DNA of 5,813 bases from an uncultured Sphingomonas sp. (GCA_946886645.1 CAMPIY010000116.1:1-5813), one strand, 5' to 3'; shown: positions 1 to 5,667, numbered from the stretch's first letter. Numbers and translations: made by a program. Notes: generated by a model not told the origin, from the sequence alone.

Positions 1-151
1 TCGCGAAGATCAGGTACAGCGTGCCGATGTCCTTGTGGTTGGTCGACATGAACCAGCGGGCGAAGAAGCCCGGCTTATGGTCCGCGTCATGGTGAGCATG
101 ATGCTCGTCATGGGCTTTCAGCGGAAGCGCGTCGGCGGGAATGGTGCTCAT
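1..151 (-). CDS. ctaD: Cytochrome c oxidase subunit I, N-terminal fragment (cut by window edge)
   Basis: This is the start of the catalytic subunit of the aa3-type terminal oxidase (also called coxA), an inner-membrane enzyme that reduces oxygen with electrons from cytochrome c and pumps protons. Only 50 codons are present; the heme- and CuB-binding histidines lie outside the window. Identification rests on [18 protein letters not shown] at about residues 33-50, the highly conserved lead-in to the first transmembrane helix of subunit I. The ATG at 151-149 is chosen because it follows a purine-rich GAGAGA and gives the expected distance to that motif. Residues 14-25 are unusually histidine-rich (6 His in 12 residues) and precede the conserved core on what should be the cytoplasmic side. 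The gene follows coxB after 23 bases with no visible promoter, so co-transcription is likely. Family assignment is firm despite the short length. Confidence 0.95.
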   Translation of the reverse strand, partial: MSTIPADALPLKAHDEHHAHHDADHKPGFFARWFMSTNHKDIGTLYLIFA

Positions 152-174
152 GGGTCTCTCGTTTCCGCTTTAAA

Positions 175-1248
175 TTAATTCTGGGCCGTCGCGGCCTGGT
201 TGGTGGTGCCCTCGGCCGGGGCGACGGCATTATCGCCCGCCGGAGCCGGAGCGGCCGCGACCGGTGCTGCCTCGGTCGACGGCGCGGCGCCCTTGGGCGT
301 GCCGCCCTTCGAGGCGAGCCACGCGTTGAAGGTCGCTTCCGGGACCACCTCGACCGCGATCGGCATGAAGCCGTGGCGCGCGCCGCACAATTCGCTGCAC
401 TGGCCGAAATAGACGCCCGGACGGTCGACCTTGACCCAGGTCTCGTTGAGGCGGCCGGGGTTGGCGTCGATCTTGGTCCAGAAGGCGGGGATGGCGAAGG
501 CGTGAATCACGTCGTTGGAGGTGACGATGAACTTCACGACCTTGCCGGCCGGGATGACCAGCCGCTCGTCGGCGGCGAGCAAAGGCGGGCCATCGGCGTC
601 GGTGCGGTAGCGGTCGCCCGGCTTCACGTCCTTCTGCTCTTTCAGCATGTTCGAGACGATTTCGAACCCGCCATTGTCGGGATATTGGTAGGTCCAGTAC
701 CACTGGTTGCCGATGACCTTGACCGTCAGGTCGGCCGGCGGCGGGCTATACTGGGCGCGGATCAGGCGGATCGAGGGAATGGCAATCGCGACCAGGATCA
801 AGACCGGGACAAGGGTCCAGATGACCTCGATCATCGTGTTGTGGCTGGTCCGCGACGGGGTCGGGTTGGCGCCGCGGCGATAACGGATGATCGTGTAGCC
901 GAGCAGGCCGAGAACGAAGATGCTGATCGCGAAGCACATCACCAGAAGCCAGTGATCGTGGAAGTCGGCGGCCTGCTGCCCGACGGCGGTAACCTGCTCC
1001 TGGACGCCCTTGCGGCCCGGGGTCGGAACGCCGACGTCGGCGCTTGGCGCCATATAATCGATCGAAGGCGCCGGCGCGGGGGTCGCTGCCGCGGCAGCAT
1101 CGGTGGACGCCGGAGCCGCCGCTGCGGGCGCCGTCGCGGCTGGAGCGCTGATCGCCTGAGGCGGTGCGGCCTGGGGCGCAGCGGCGCCTGCCACGGTTGG
1201 AGTAAGGCCGGCTGCCGCCAGGGCGATCGCCCATCCCATCAATTTCAT
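175..1248 (-). CDS. coxB: Cytochrome c oxidase subunit II (CuA subunit)
   Basis: This subunit (also called ctaC) accepts electrons from cytochrome c at a dinuclear CuA centre in its periplasmic domain and passes them to subunit I. Counting from the ATG at 1248 (357 residues), residues 1-21 form a signal peptide. Residues 22-62 are an Ala/Pro-rich linker. Two transmembrane helices lie at about 100-121 and 140-163. The aromatic electron-entry patch is NQWYWTY at about 181-187. The CuA ligands are all visible: His249, then Cys284, Glu286, Cys288, His292 and Met295 in CSELCGARHGFM. A second Ala/Pro-rich tail covers about residues 315-357. A TTG codon 27 bases upstream (1275) keeps the frame open but lacks a ribosome site and would put a polar stretch ahead of the signal peptide, so the ATG is preferred. 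A promoter candidate lies about 60 bases upstream. The two low-complexity tails are longer than in textbook subunit II proteins. Confidence 0.97.
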   Translation of the reverse strand: MKLMGWAIALAAAGLTPTVAGAAAPQAAPPQAISAPAATAPAAAAPASTDAAAAATPAPAPSIDYMAPSADVGVPTPGRKGVQEQVTAVGQQAADFHDHWLLVMCFAISIFVLGLLGYTIIRYRRGANPTPSRTSHNTMIEVIWTLVPVLILVAIAIPSIRLIRAQYSPPPADLTVKVIGNQWYWTYQYPDNGGFEIVSNMLKEQKDVKPGDRYRTDADGPPLLAADERLVIPAGKVVKFIVTSNDVIHAFAIPAFWTKIDANPGRLNETWVKVDRPGVYFGQCSELCGARHGFMPIAVEVVPEATFNAWLASKGGTPKGAAPSTEAAPVAAAPAPAGDNAVAPAEGTTNQAATAQN

Positions 1249-1251
1249 CGT

Positions 1252-1257
1252 CACCCC
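1252..1257 (-). promoter_or_regulatory. Ribosome binding site that decides the coxB start
   Basis: Read on the minus strand this is GGGGTG, ending 3 bases before the ATG at 1248. No comparable purine run precedes the upstream in-frame TTG at 1275, whose 5' side is pyrimidine-rich (CCTTCCTT). This favours the ATG, which also places the hydrophobic signal peptide directly at the N-terminus. The match is moderate, not ideal. Confidence 0.5.
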
Positions 1258-1314
1258 GATTTGCTTCGGTTGCAAAGGAAGGCCCGCCGGTGGGCAGGTC
1301 TTGAAATTGGCGGC

Positions 1315-1343
1315 CTTATAGGCGGGACATTCCAGTCCCTCAA
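1315..1343 (-). promoter_or_regulatory. Candidate promoter of coxB-ctaD
   Basis: On the minus strand TTGAGG (1343-1338) and TATAAG (1320-1315) are separated by exactly 17 bases, matching housekeeping sigma-70-type spacing. Transcription would begin near 1308, leaving a leader of about 60 bases before the coxB ATG. The spacer holds a perfect GGGAC-N6-GTCCC palindrome. The call comes from sequence matching only; no start site data exist here. Confidence 0.5.
1324..1339. repeat. Inverted repeat GGGAC-N6-GTCCC within the coxB promoter spacer
   Basis: The 5-base arms at 1324-1328 and 1335-1339 are perfectly complementary around a 6-base spacer. The whole element lies between the candidate -35 and -10 boxes of coxB, where a bound protein would block or alter polymerase access. 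I do not recognise the motif as the site of a specific regulator. Short GC-rich palindromes also occur by chance, so the operator role is inference. Confidence 0.4.
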
Positions 1344-1370
1344 GCGCTTGCCGGTCACTTTTCCGGCAAG
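1341..1370. repeat. Palindrome pair CAAGCGCTTG and CTTGCCGG-N8-CCGGCAAG in the divergent coxB/pyrE region
   Basis: Bases 1341-1350 form a perfect 10-base palindrome. Its right half continues into a second perfect inverted repeat with 8-base arms at 1347-1354 and 1363-1370 around TCACTTTT. The arrangement gives three CAAG/CTTG half-sites in 30 bases. It starts inside the -35 box of the coxB promoter candidate and overlaps the weak pyrE promoter candidate, so one regulator could act on both genes. As RNA on the pyrE side, the 8-base arms could form a hairpin if transcription began upstream. The repeat is directly visible; its role is inferred. Confidence 0.5.
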
Positions 1371-1377
1371 GTTGCTA
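1348..1377 (+). promoter_or_regulatory. Weak candidate promoter for the pyrE operon
   Basis: TTGCCG (1348-1353) and TTGCTA (1372-1377) lie 18 bases apart, which would start transcription near 1384 and leave a leader of roughly 44 bases before pyrE. The -10 match is poor. The location is nevertheless the only intergenic space upstream of the five-gene plus-strand run. The -35 box coincides with the left arm of the inverted repeat at 1347-1370. Confidence 0.25.
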
Positions 1378-1413
1378 GGGCGCCGCGCCGGGCCTATTTC
1401 AAGCCGCGTTCGC

Positions 1414-1423
1414 GAGGAGGAAA
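1414..1423 (+). promoter_or_regulatory. Strong ribosome binding site of pyrE
   Basis: GAGGAGGAAA is a near-ideal Shine-Dalgarno sequence that ends 4 bases before a GTG codon at 1428. It fixes the GTG as the pyrE start, and the resulting N-terminus ([10 protein letters not shown]) agrees with what I expect for the family. It is the best ribosome site in the plus-strand operon, consistent with pyrE being its first gene. Confidence 0.8.
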
Positions 1424-1427
1424 TCGA

Positions 1428-2012
1428 GTGACCGACGAGGAGATTTTGGCGGAATTCCGCGATGCGGAGGCGCTTCTCGAAGGACATTTCATCCTCTCGT
1501 CCGGCCTTCGCAGCCCGCGTTACCTGCAATGCGCCCGCGTGCTGATGGACGGCGCAAGGGCCGAACGGCTGGCCCGCGCGCTGGCGGCCAAGCTTCCCGC
1601 CGAGCTCCGCGATTCCATCGACGCAGTGGTCTCTCCCGCGATGGGCGGCGTGATCATCGGCCATGAAATGGGCCGCGCGCTGGGCAAGCCCGCGATGTTC
1701 GTTGAGCGGCCCGAGGGCACTTTCTATTTGCGCCGCGGATTCTCGCTCCGGCCCGGCGAGAAGGTGCTGATGGTCGAGGATGTCGTGACGACCGGCCTGT
1801 CGTCGAAGGAAGCGATTGCGGCCATCGAGGAAGCCGGCGGCAAGGTCGTCGCGGCGGCCAGCCTGGTCGACCGGTCGGGCGGGACGGTCGATCTTGGCGT
1901 GCCATTCGTGCCGCTGATCCGGATCGACGTTCCGACCTATTCCGCCGATGACCTTCCCGAAGAATTGGCGGCCATTCCCGCGATCAAGCCGGGGAGCCGG
2001 GCGGCGGCGTGA
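1428..2012 (+). CDS. pyrE: Orotate phosphoribosyltransferase
   Basis: This cytoplasmic enzyme joins orotate to PRPP to make orotidine 5'-monophosphate, the fifth step of pyrimidine synthesis. The 194-residue protein carries the diagnostic PRPP-binding motif [13 protein letters not shown] at residues 113-125, with the acidic pair Glu117-Asp118. The substrate loop reads FVERPEG followed by LRRGF (about 91-105). This is the form of the shorter Thermus/alphaproteobacterial class and differs from the Lys-rich loop of E. coli PyrE. The N-terminal [16 protein letters not shown] segment (about 20-35) also fits that class. The start is GTG, supported by a strong GAGGAGG. The stop codon overlaps the pdxJ start by 4 bases (GTGA), which suggests translational coupling. 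It is divergent from coxB across a shared 179-base region. The identification is secure. Confidence 0.96.
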   Translation: MTDEEILAEFRDAEALLEGHFILSSGLRSPRYLQCARVLMDGARAERLARALAAKLPAELRDSIDAVVSPAMGGVIIGHEMGRALGKPAMFVERPEGTFYLRRGFSLRPGEKVLMVEDVVTTGLSSKEAIAAIEEAGGKVVAAASLVDRSGGTVDLGVPFVPLIRIDVPTYSADDLPEELAAIPAIKPGSRAAA

Positions 2013-2737
2013 CCGAAAAGCTCCGCCTCGGCGTCAATATCGACCATGTCGCGACCATCAGGAATGCGCGCGGCGGACCGCATCCCGATCCCTTGCGGGC
2101 GGCCCATGCCGCCGCCGCCGCAGGCGCCGATGGAATCACCGCCCATCTGCGCGAGGACCGTCGGCATATTACGGATGAGGACATCGAGCGGCTGATGGCC
2201 GAGATCGATCTGCCGCTGAACCTGGAGATGGCGGCGACCGAGGAGATGCTGGCGATCGCTCTGCGGCACCGGCCCCACGCTGCCTGCATCGTCCCCGAAA
2301 AGCGGGAAGAGCGGACGACCGAAGGTGGCCTTGATGCCGCCGGGCAGTGCAAGACCCTCGAAGCCTATGTCGCTCAGCTAACCGACGCTGGCATTCGCGT
2401 GTCGCTGTTTATCGAGCCGAGCGAGGAGCAGGTTGCCGCCGCTGTCCGCCTTCGTGCCCCGGTCGTCGAATTTCACACCGGCCGTTACGCCCATGTCGAG
2501 GGCGAGGAGAGGGCCGCCGAATTGAAGCGCATCGCCGATGCTGCCGCGCTCGCCGCGAAGAACGGCATCGAGCCGCACGCGGGCCATGGTCTGACCTTCG
2601 ACAATGTCATTCCCGTCGCCGCCATTCCCCAGATCGCCGAACTCAACATCGGCCATTTCCTGATCGGCGAGGCGATTTTCACCGGGCTGGAGCAGAGCGT
2701 GAAACGGATGCGCGCATTGATGGACGAAGCGCGGTGA
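2009..2737 (+). CDS. pdxJ: Pyridoxine 5'-phosphate synthase
   Basis: PdxJ condenses 1-deoxy-D-xylulose 5-phosphate with 3-amino-2-oxopropyl phosphate to form pyridoxine 5'-phosphate, the ring-closing step of the DXP-dependent vitamin B6 pathway; it is a cytoplasmic TIM-barrel enzyme. The 242-residue product matches the family length and starts with the hallmark [17 protein letters not shown] (about 7-23). Expected catalytic residues are visible: His46 in [11 protein letters not shown], Glu73 in NLEMA and His193 in AGHGL; the phosphate-binding C-terminal part ([12 protein letters not shown], 213-224) is intact. The GTG start overlaps the pyrE stop. No strong Shine-Dalgarno lies at the usual distance (GGGGAG at 1991-1996 is 12 bases away), so reinitiation after pyrE is likely. 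Its last codon overlaps acpS. The identification is secure. Confidence 0.97.
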   Translation: MTEKLRLGVNIDHVATIRNARGGPHPDPLRAAHAAAAAGADGITAHLREDRRHITDEDIERLMAEIDLPLNLEMAATEEMLAIALRHRPHAACIVPEKREERTTEGGLDAAGQCKTLEAYVAQLTDAGIRVSLFIEPSEEQVAAAVRLRAPVVEFHTGRYAHVEGEERAAELKRIADAAALAAKNGIEPHAGHGLTFDNVIPVAAIPQIAELNIGHFLIGEAIFTGLEQSVKRMRALMDEAR

Positions 2738-3141
2738 TCGTCGGCATCGGCTCCGACCTGTGCAACATCGAGCGGATCCAGAATTCGATCGACCGGTTCG
2801 GCGACCGGTTCCTGAATCGCGTCTTCACCGAGACTGAACGCGCCAAGGCCGCGCGGAGGCCGTTCACGATGGCGGGCACGCTCGCCAAGCGCTTCGCCGC
2901 CAAGGAAGCCTTCTCCAAGGCGGTCGGCACCGGCTTCAAGCGCGGCGTCTATATGAAGGACATCGGGGTGGTGAACGCGCCGTCGGGTGCGCCGACGCTA
3001 GTGCTGACCAGCGGCGCCAAGGCGCGGCTTGACGCGCTCGCTCCGGCGGGCCACGCCATCGACGTGCATCTGACGATGACCGACGACCACCCCTGGGCGC
3101 AGGCTTTCGTGATCCTGACCGCCCGCAAGATGGAGCCCTGA
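2734..3141 (+). CDS. acpS: Holo-[acyl-carrier-protein] synthase
   Basis: AcpS transfers the 4'-phosphopantetheine arm of coenzyme A to a serine of apo-acyl carrier protein, activating it for fatty acid synthesis. The 135-residue protein, normal for this small trimeric cytoplasmic family, begins [15 protein letters not shown] with the Mg-binding Asp8. The second signature is [16 protein letters not shown] (about 52-67) with Glu58 as the other metal ligand and Lys62 nearby. The GTG at 2734 is the only sensible start: it gives the exact family N-terminus and overlaps the pdxJ stop by 4 bases (GTGA). The open frame runs further upstream, but there it only shadows pdxJ. The ribosome site is weak, so coupling to pdxJ is likely. 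pdxJ-acpS adjacency is a common proteobacterial arrangement. The identification is secure. Confidence 0.96.
   Translation: MIVGIGSDLCNIERIQNSIDRFGDRFLNRVFTETERAKAARRPFTMAGTLAKRFAAKEAFSKAVGTGFKRGVYMKDIGVVNAPSGAPTLVLTSGAKARLDALAPAGHAIDVHLTMTDDHPWAQAFVILTARKMEP
3132..3135 (+). promoter_or_regulatory. Ribosome binding site supporting the TTG start of lepB
   Basis: GGAG inside the last codons of acpS lies 6 bases before the TTG at 3142, a good spacing. It supports a TTG start directly abutting the acpS TGA. The next in-frame alternative, a GTG near 3185, would trim the polar cytoplasmic tail without touching the membrane helix, so it cannot be fully excluded. Confidence 0.5.
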
Positions 3142-4086
3142 TTGTCCGAGCGTAACGAAACCGTCCCCGCCGAAGCGGAGGCGAGTGTTCCAGCCGAGCC
3201 CGGTAAGGAAAGCCGCGGCCACGCGATCTGGCGCGAGATAAAAGGCTTGCTCTGGGTGCTTCTGGCGGTGCTCGGCTTCCACAGCTTCATCGCCAAGCCG
3301 TTCTACATCCCGTCGGAATCGATGATGCCGACGCTTCTGACCGGCGACCGGCTGGTGGTCAGCAAATATCCTTATGGCTGGTCCTATGTATCGCCGACCA
3401 TTCCCAACCCGGCGGCGATTTTCCGCTCGCTGGTCTTGCGTAGAGGTCCGGAGCCTTGGGGAATTACGCTGCCTTTCATGAAAGGCCGGGTGCTCGGCAA
3501 TCTGCCGGAACGCGGCGACATCGTCATCGTAACTCCGCCAGGCCAAGACGAGGATTATATCAAGCGTGTAATCGGCCTCCCTGGCGACACGGTCGAAGTT
3601 CGCCGAGGTCGCCTGATCCTCAATGGCAAGCCGGTGAAGAGCGTCGTTATGCCGGCCGCGTTGATCCCCGTCGATGCCAACGTGCCATGCGGGTCGCTCC
3701 AATTTCCGGGTCGATTGGTCGAAACGGAGGCGGGCAAGTTCTGTCGTCTGCCGATCGTGCGGGAAACGCTACCCAACGGCGCCTCCTACGACACCATTGA
3801 TGACATGGAAGCCAGCCCGGGCGATGATTACGGTCCCGTCAATGTCCCAGCCGGCCGTGTCTTCCTTATGGGCGACAACCGTGACCATAGTGCGGATAGT
3901 CGCTATCCGCTTGGCGAGCCGAACAACGGTCTGGGCGGCCCCGTGCCGTGGGAGAATATCGGCGGCCGCGCCGAGTTCATCACCTTCAGCCTGGACGGCA
4001 CGACGATGCTGACCAGCCCGTCGACCTGGTTCTCCGCCTTCCGCGAAGGCCGGGCCGGCGATTCCCTGAGGCCACCGAAGGACTGA
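3142..4086 (+). CDS. lepB: Signal peptidase I
   Basis: This inner-membrane serine protease (family S26) removes signal peptides from exported proteins on the periplasmic side. The 314-residue product has a polar N-terminal tail (1-30), one transmembrane helix (about 35-51), and the catalytic box YIPSESMMPTL with nucleophile Ser60. The general-base Lys141 lies in DYIKRVIGLPGD (139-149). The conserved GDNRDHSADSR box is at 244-254. A region of about 60 residues between the lysine box and that box (about 168-230) carries Cys183 and Cys201, which could pair in the periplasm. The start is TTG, immediately after the acpS stop, with GGAG 6 bases upstream. Position after acpS is the usual alphaproteobacterial order, but rnc does not follow here. 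Its CoxB neighbour is one likely substrate among many. The identification is secure. Confidence 0.96.
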   Translation: MSERNETVPAEAEASVPAEPGKESRGHAIWREIKGLLWVLLAVLGFHSFIAKPFYIPSESMMPTLLTGDRLVVSKYPYGWSYVSPTIPNPAAIFRSLVLRRGPEPWGITLPFMKGRVLGNLPERGDIVIVTPPGQDEDYIKRVIGLPGDTVEVRRGRLILNGKPVKSVVMPAALIPVDANVPCGSLQFPGRLVETEAGKFCRLPIVRETLPNGASYDTIDDMEASPGDDYGPVNVPAGRVFLMGDNRDHSADSRYPLGEPNNGLGGPVPWENIGGRAEFITFSLDGTTMLTSPSTWFSAFREGRAGDSLRPPKD

Positions 4087-4092
4087 GCCCAT

Positions 4093-5172
4093 ATGGCGGA
4101 CCGCAAGCCGAGCCCGACCCGCGCCGAGCAACCCGGCCCCGCCGACCTGTCGAGCCAGTCCGCCCGCATTGAAGCCCGCAAGGCGGCAATCTGGCTGGGT
4201 ATGGCGGTGGCAATCGTTGGCGTGGTCGTCCTTGCCCAGCCGATCATGCTGATCATCGGCGGCATGGTTTTCGCCGTCATCCTCGACGGAGGAACGCGGC
4301 TGCTGGGACGGGTGCTGCCGATCGGCCGTCCGTGGCGATTGCTGATCGTCACGCTGGCCGGTTTCGGCTTCATCGGCTGGACCTTCTATTTCGCGGGAAC
4401 GACACTGGCAGAGCAGGCCGGCGCGTTGCGCGTCGTCATTGCCGAGCAAACCTCGAAGATGCTTGCTTATCTGGGCGCCGCAGGACTGCTGCCCGAGGGG
4501 GGAATCCCCAGCATCGGGACGCAATTGTTCGGCGGAATCGGCAAGCTGACAAGTGCCGTCAGCACTTTCTTCGGGGCCATTTCGTCGATCGTCGCGGTGC
4601 TCGTGATCGGAATCTTCATCGCGATCGAGCCCAAGCTTTACGATCGAGGCTTCGCCTGGATGCTTCCGATCGAGCGCCGGCCCAGCTTCTACGAGCTATC
4701 GGAGCGCGTCGGCTTCGTCCTTCGCCGGCTGATGTTCGGCCGTGTCGTCGGAATGGTCGTCGAGGGCTTCGGCACATGGCTGATGCTGCTGTGGGGCGGA
4801 GTGCCCATGGCCGCGCTGCTTGGCCTTTTGACCGGCCTGCTGGCCTTCGTCCCGAACATCGGCGCGATCGTGTCGGGCCTGCTGATGGTCGCCGTCGGAT
4901 TTTCGGCGGGGACGGACCAGGGCCTGTGGGCGGTGGCGACCTATTTCATCGTGCAGACGGTCGATGGCTATCTGATCGTGCCCTATGTCGCGCGGCGCAC
5001 GGTCGATCTTGCGCCCGCGCTGGTGCTCGCCGCGCAGCTGATTTTCGGCGCTCTGTTCGGGATCATGGGCCTGTTCCTGGCCGACCCGATCGTGGCGACG
5101 GTCAAGACCGCGCTGGAGGATCTGAGCCGGCGGGAAGCGAAGCCGGCGCGAAAGGCGCCGGCCGCCAAATAG
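4093..5172 (+). CDS. AI-2E family transporter (PerM/YdiK-type membrane protein)
   Basis: This 359-residue polytopic inner-membrane protein belongs to the AI-2E (former UPF0118, PerM) family. Family members have been linked to autoinducer-2 export (TqsA) and to sodium/proton antiport, but most, including this one, have unknown substrates. Hydrophobic segments lie at about 32-48, 50-65, 83-103, 153-178, 220-235, 237-255, 257-272, 278-296 and 307-331. The typical central extramembrane region with charged helices falls at about 179-216. Family hallmarks are FVPNIGAIVSG (252-262) and the C-terminal IVPYVARRTVDLAPALVL plus GALFGIMGLFLADPI run (295-333). The ATG lies 6 bases after the lepB stop, with AAGGA at 4078-4082, and is the only ATG start in this operon. 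The C-terminus is Lys/Ala/Pro-rich and encoded across a GC-only hairpin. The family call is firm; the substrate is unknown, and proximity to lepB does not reveal it. Confidence 0.9.
   Translation: MADRKPSPTRAEQPGPADLSSQSARIEARKAAIWLGMAVAIVGVVVLAQPIMLIIGGMVFAVILDGGTRLLGRVLPIGRPWRLLIVTLAGFGFIGWTFYFAGTTLAEQAGALRVVIAEQTSKMLAYLGAAGLLPEGGIPSIGTQLFGGIGKLTSAVSTFFGAISSIVAVLVIGIFIAIEPKLYDRGFAWMLPIERRPSFYELSERVGFVLRRLMFGRVVGMVVEGFGTWLMLLWGGVPMAALLGLLTGLLAFVPNIGAIVSGLLMVAVGFSAGTDQGLWAVATYFIVQTVDGYLIVPYVARRTVDLAPALVLAAQLIFGALFGIMGLFLADPIVATVKTALEDLSRREAKPARKAPAAK
5142..5162. terminator. GC-only hairpin at the convergent gene ends, possible bidirectional terminator
   Basis: The perfect 8-base arms GCCGGCGC (5142-5149) and GCGCCGGC (5155-5162) surround a 5-base loop. 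The hairpin lies in the last codons of the AI-2E-family gene, 7 bases before its TAG. It is also just beyond the stop of the oppositely oriented FKBP gene. No T-run follows on either strand, so it is not a classical intrinsic terminator. It could be a poor or Rho-assisted terminator, or an RNA 3'-end stabiliser. GC-rich coding sequence produces such hairpins by chance too. Confidence 0.35.
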
Positions 5173-5175
5173 CGC

Positions 5176-5667
5176 TTACTGCCCCGGGGGCGGAGCGGCG
5201 CCCGCGCCCGCCTGGAGCACGGCATTGGGCACGACCTGCAGCACATGGACGTCGAACGACAGGTCTTCGTTGGGGCCGAGCGGGCTTCCGGCGGGCGGGT
5301 TCGGCCCATAGGCCAGACGGCCCGGAATAAGGATCTTGTAGCGGCCGCCCTGCTGCATCTGGATCAGCGCGTCGCGAAAGCCCGGTACGACCTGCGGCAC
5401 CAGGAAGGCGGCGGGACCGCGGCCCTCGGTCGAATCGAACACGGTGCCGTTCTCGGTCCGGCCGGTATATTCGATGATCACCCCGTCGAGCTCGGTAATC
5501 GCAGGGCCGGTACCGGCCGTCACGGTTTCCACCGTCACCGTCTTGAACTGTCCGGCGCCCATCCAGGCGATGCCGAAGGCGATCGCGACCAACAGCGCAA
5601 TCGCCAGCCAGAGCTTGGTCAGCGAGCCCTTCTTGATGGGCTGGATGGGAACCTGGGAAACCGACAT
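5176..5667 (-). CDS. Membrane-anchored FKBP-type peptidyl-prolyl cis-trans isomerase
   Basis: The FKBP fold accelerates cis-trans isomerisation of prolyl bonds and aids protein folding. This 163-residue protein has a short basic cytoplasmic start, one transmembrane helix at about 18-38 that probably acts as an uncleaved anchor, and a single FKBP domain at about 55-146 facing the periplasm. Pocket residues recognisable by alignment to FKBP12 are Tyr67 (EYTG), Asp78 (FDST), Phe89, Tyr120 (LAYG) and Phe138 (SFDV). The usual pocket tryptophan (Trp59 of FKBP12) is replaced by Phe97 in VVPGFRDAL. A short Ala/Gly/Pro tail ends the protein. The ATG is preceded by GAGGA at 5672-5676. It lies 36 bases after rpsU on the same strand with no obvious promoter between, so co-transcription is plausible. 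Its 3' end faces the AI-2E-family gene, with 3 bases between stops. Confidence 0.92.
   Translation of the reverse strand: MSVSQVPIQPIKKGSLTKLWLAIALLVAIAFGIAWMGAGQFKTVTVETVTAGTGPAITELDGVIIEYTGRTENGTVFDSTEGRGPAAFLVPQVVPGFRDALIQMQQGGRYKILIPGRLAYGPNPPAGSPLGPNEDLSFDVHVLQVVPNAVLQAGAGAAPPPGQ

Noticed and set aside
152..174. AT-rich coxB-ctaD spacer considered as a promoter or terminator
   Set aside because: It is only 23 bases with no hairpin and no -35 box; it simply carries the ctaD ribosome site.
1282..1295. GC-rich near-palindrome GCCC-G-CCGG-T-GGGC in the coxB leader, considered as a riboswitch or attenuator stem
   Set aside because: The element is only 14 bases with a central mismatch and no loop, and there is no accompanying T-run or second stem. 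It is too weak to call.
1301..1321. TTGAAA followed by TTATAG on the plus strand, considered as a pyrE promoter
   Set aside because: The boxes are only 9 bases apart, far from the 16-18 expected; the TATA part is better explained by the minus-strand coxB promoter.
373..1431. A 352-codon plus-strand open frame antisense to coxB
   Set aside because: It is a GC-bias shadow of coxB. Its translation is rich in Arg, Gly and Asp with no domain, and coxB shows complete CuA ligands on the other strand. Its end also runs over the pyrE start.
2347..2733. N-terminal extension of acpS within pdxJ
   Set aside because: The extension is an Arg-rich out-of-frame reading of pdxJ. The family N-terminus begins exactly at the GTG at 2734.
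3769..4524. A 251-codon minus-strand frame across the lepB/AI-2E-family junction
   Set aside because: Its translation is low in hydrophobic structure and has no family motifs, while both plus-strand genes have intact signatures. No ribosome site was seen.
4332..5330. A 332-codon plus-strand frame overlapping the AI-2E-family gene and FKBP
   Set aside because: It is Arg/Ala-rich, lacks recognisable motifs and spans two well-supported genes in other frames, which is typical of an out-of-frame shadow in high-GC DNA.
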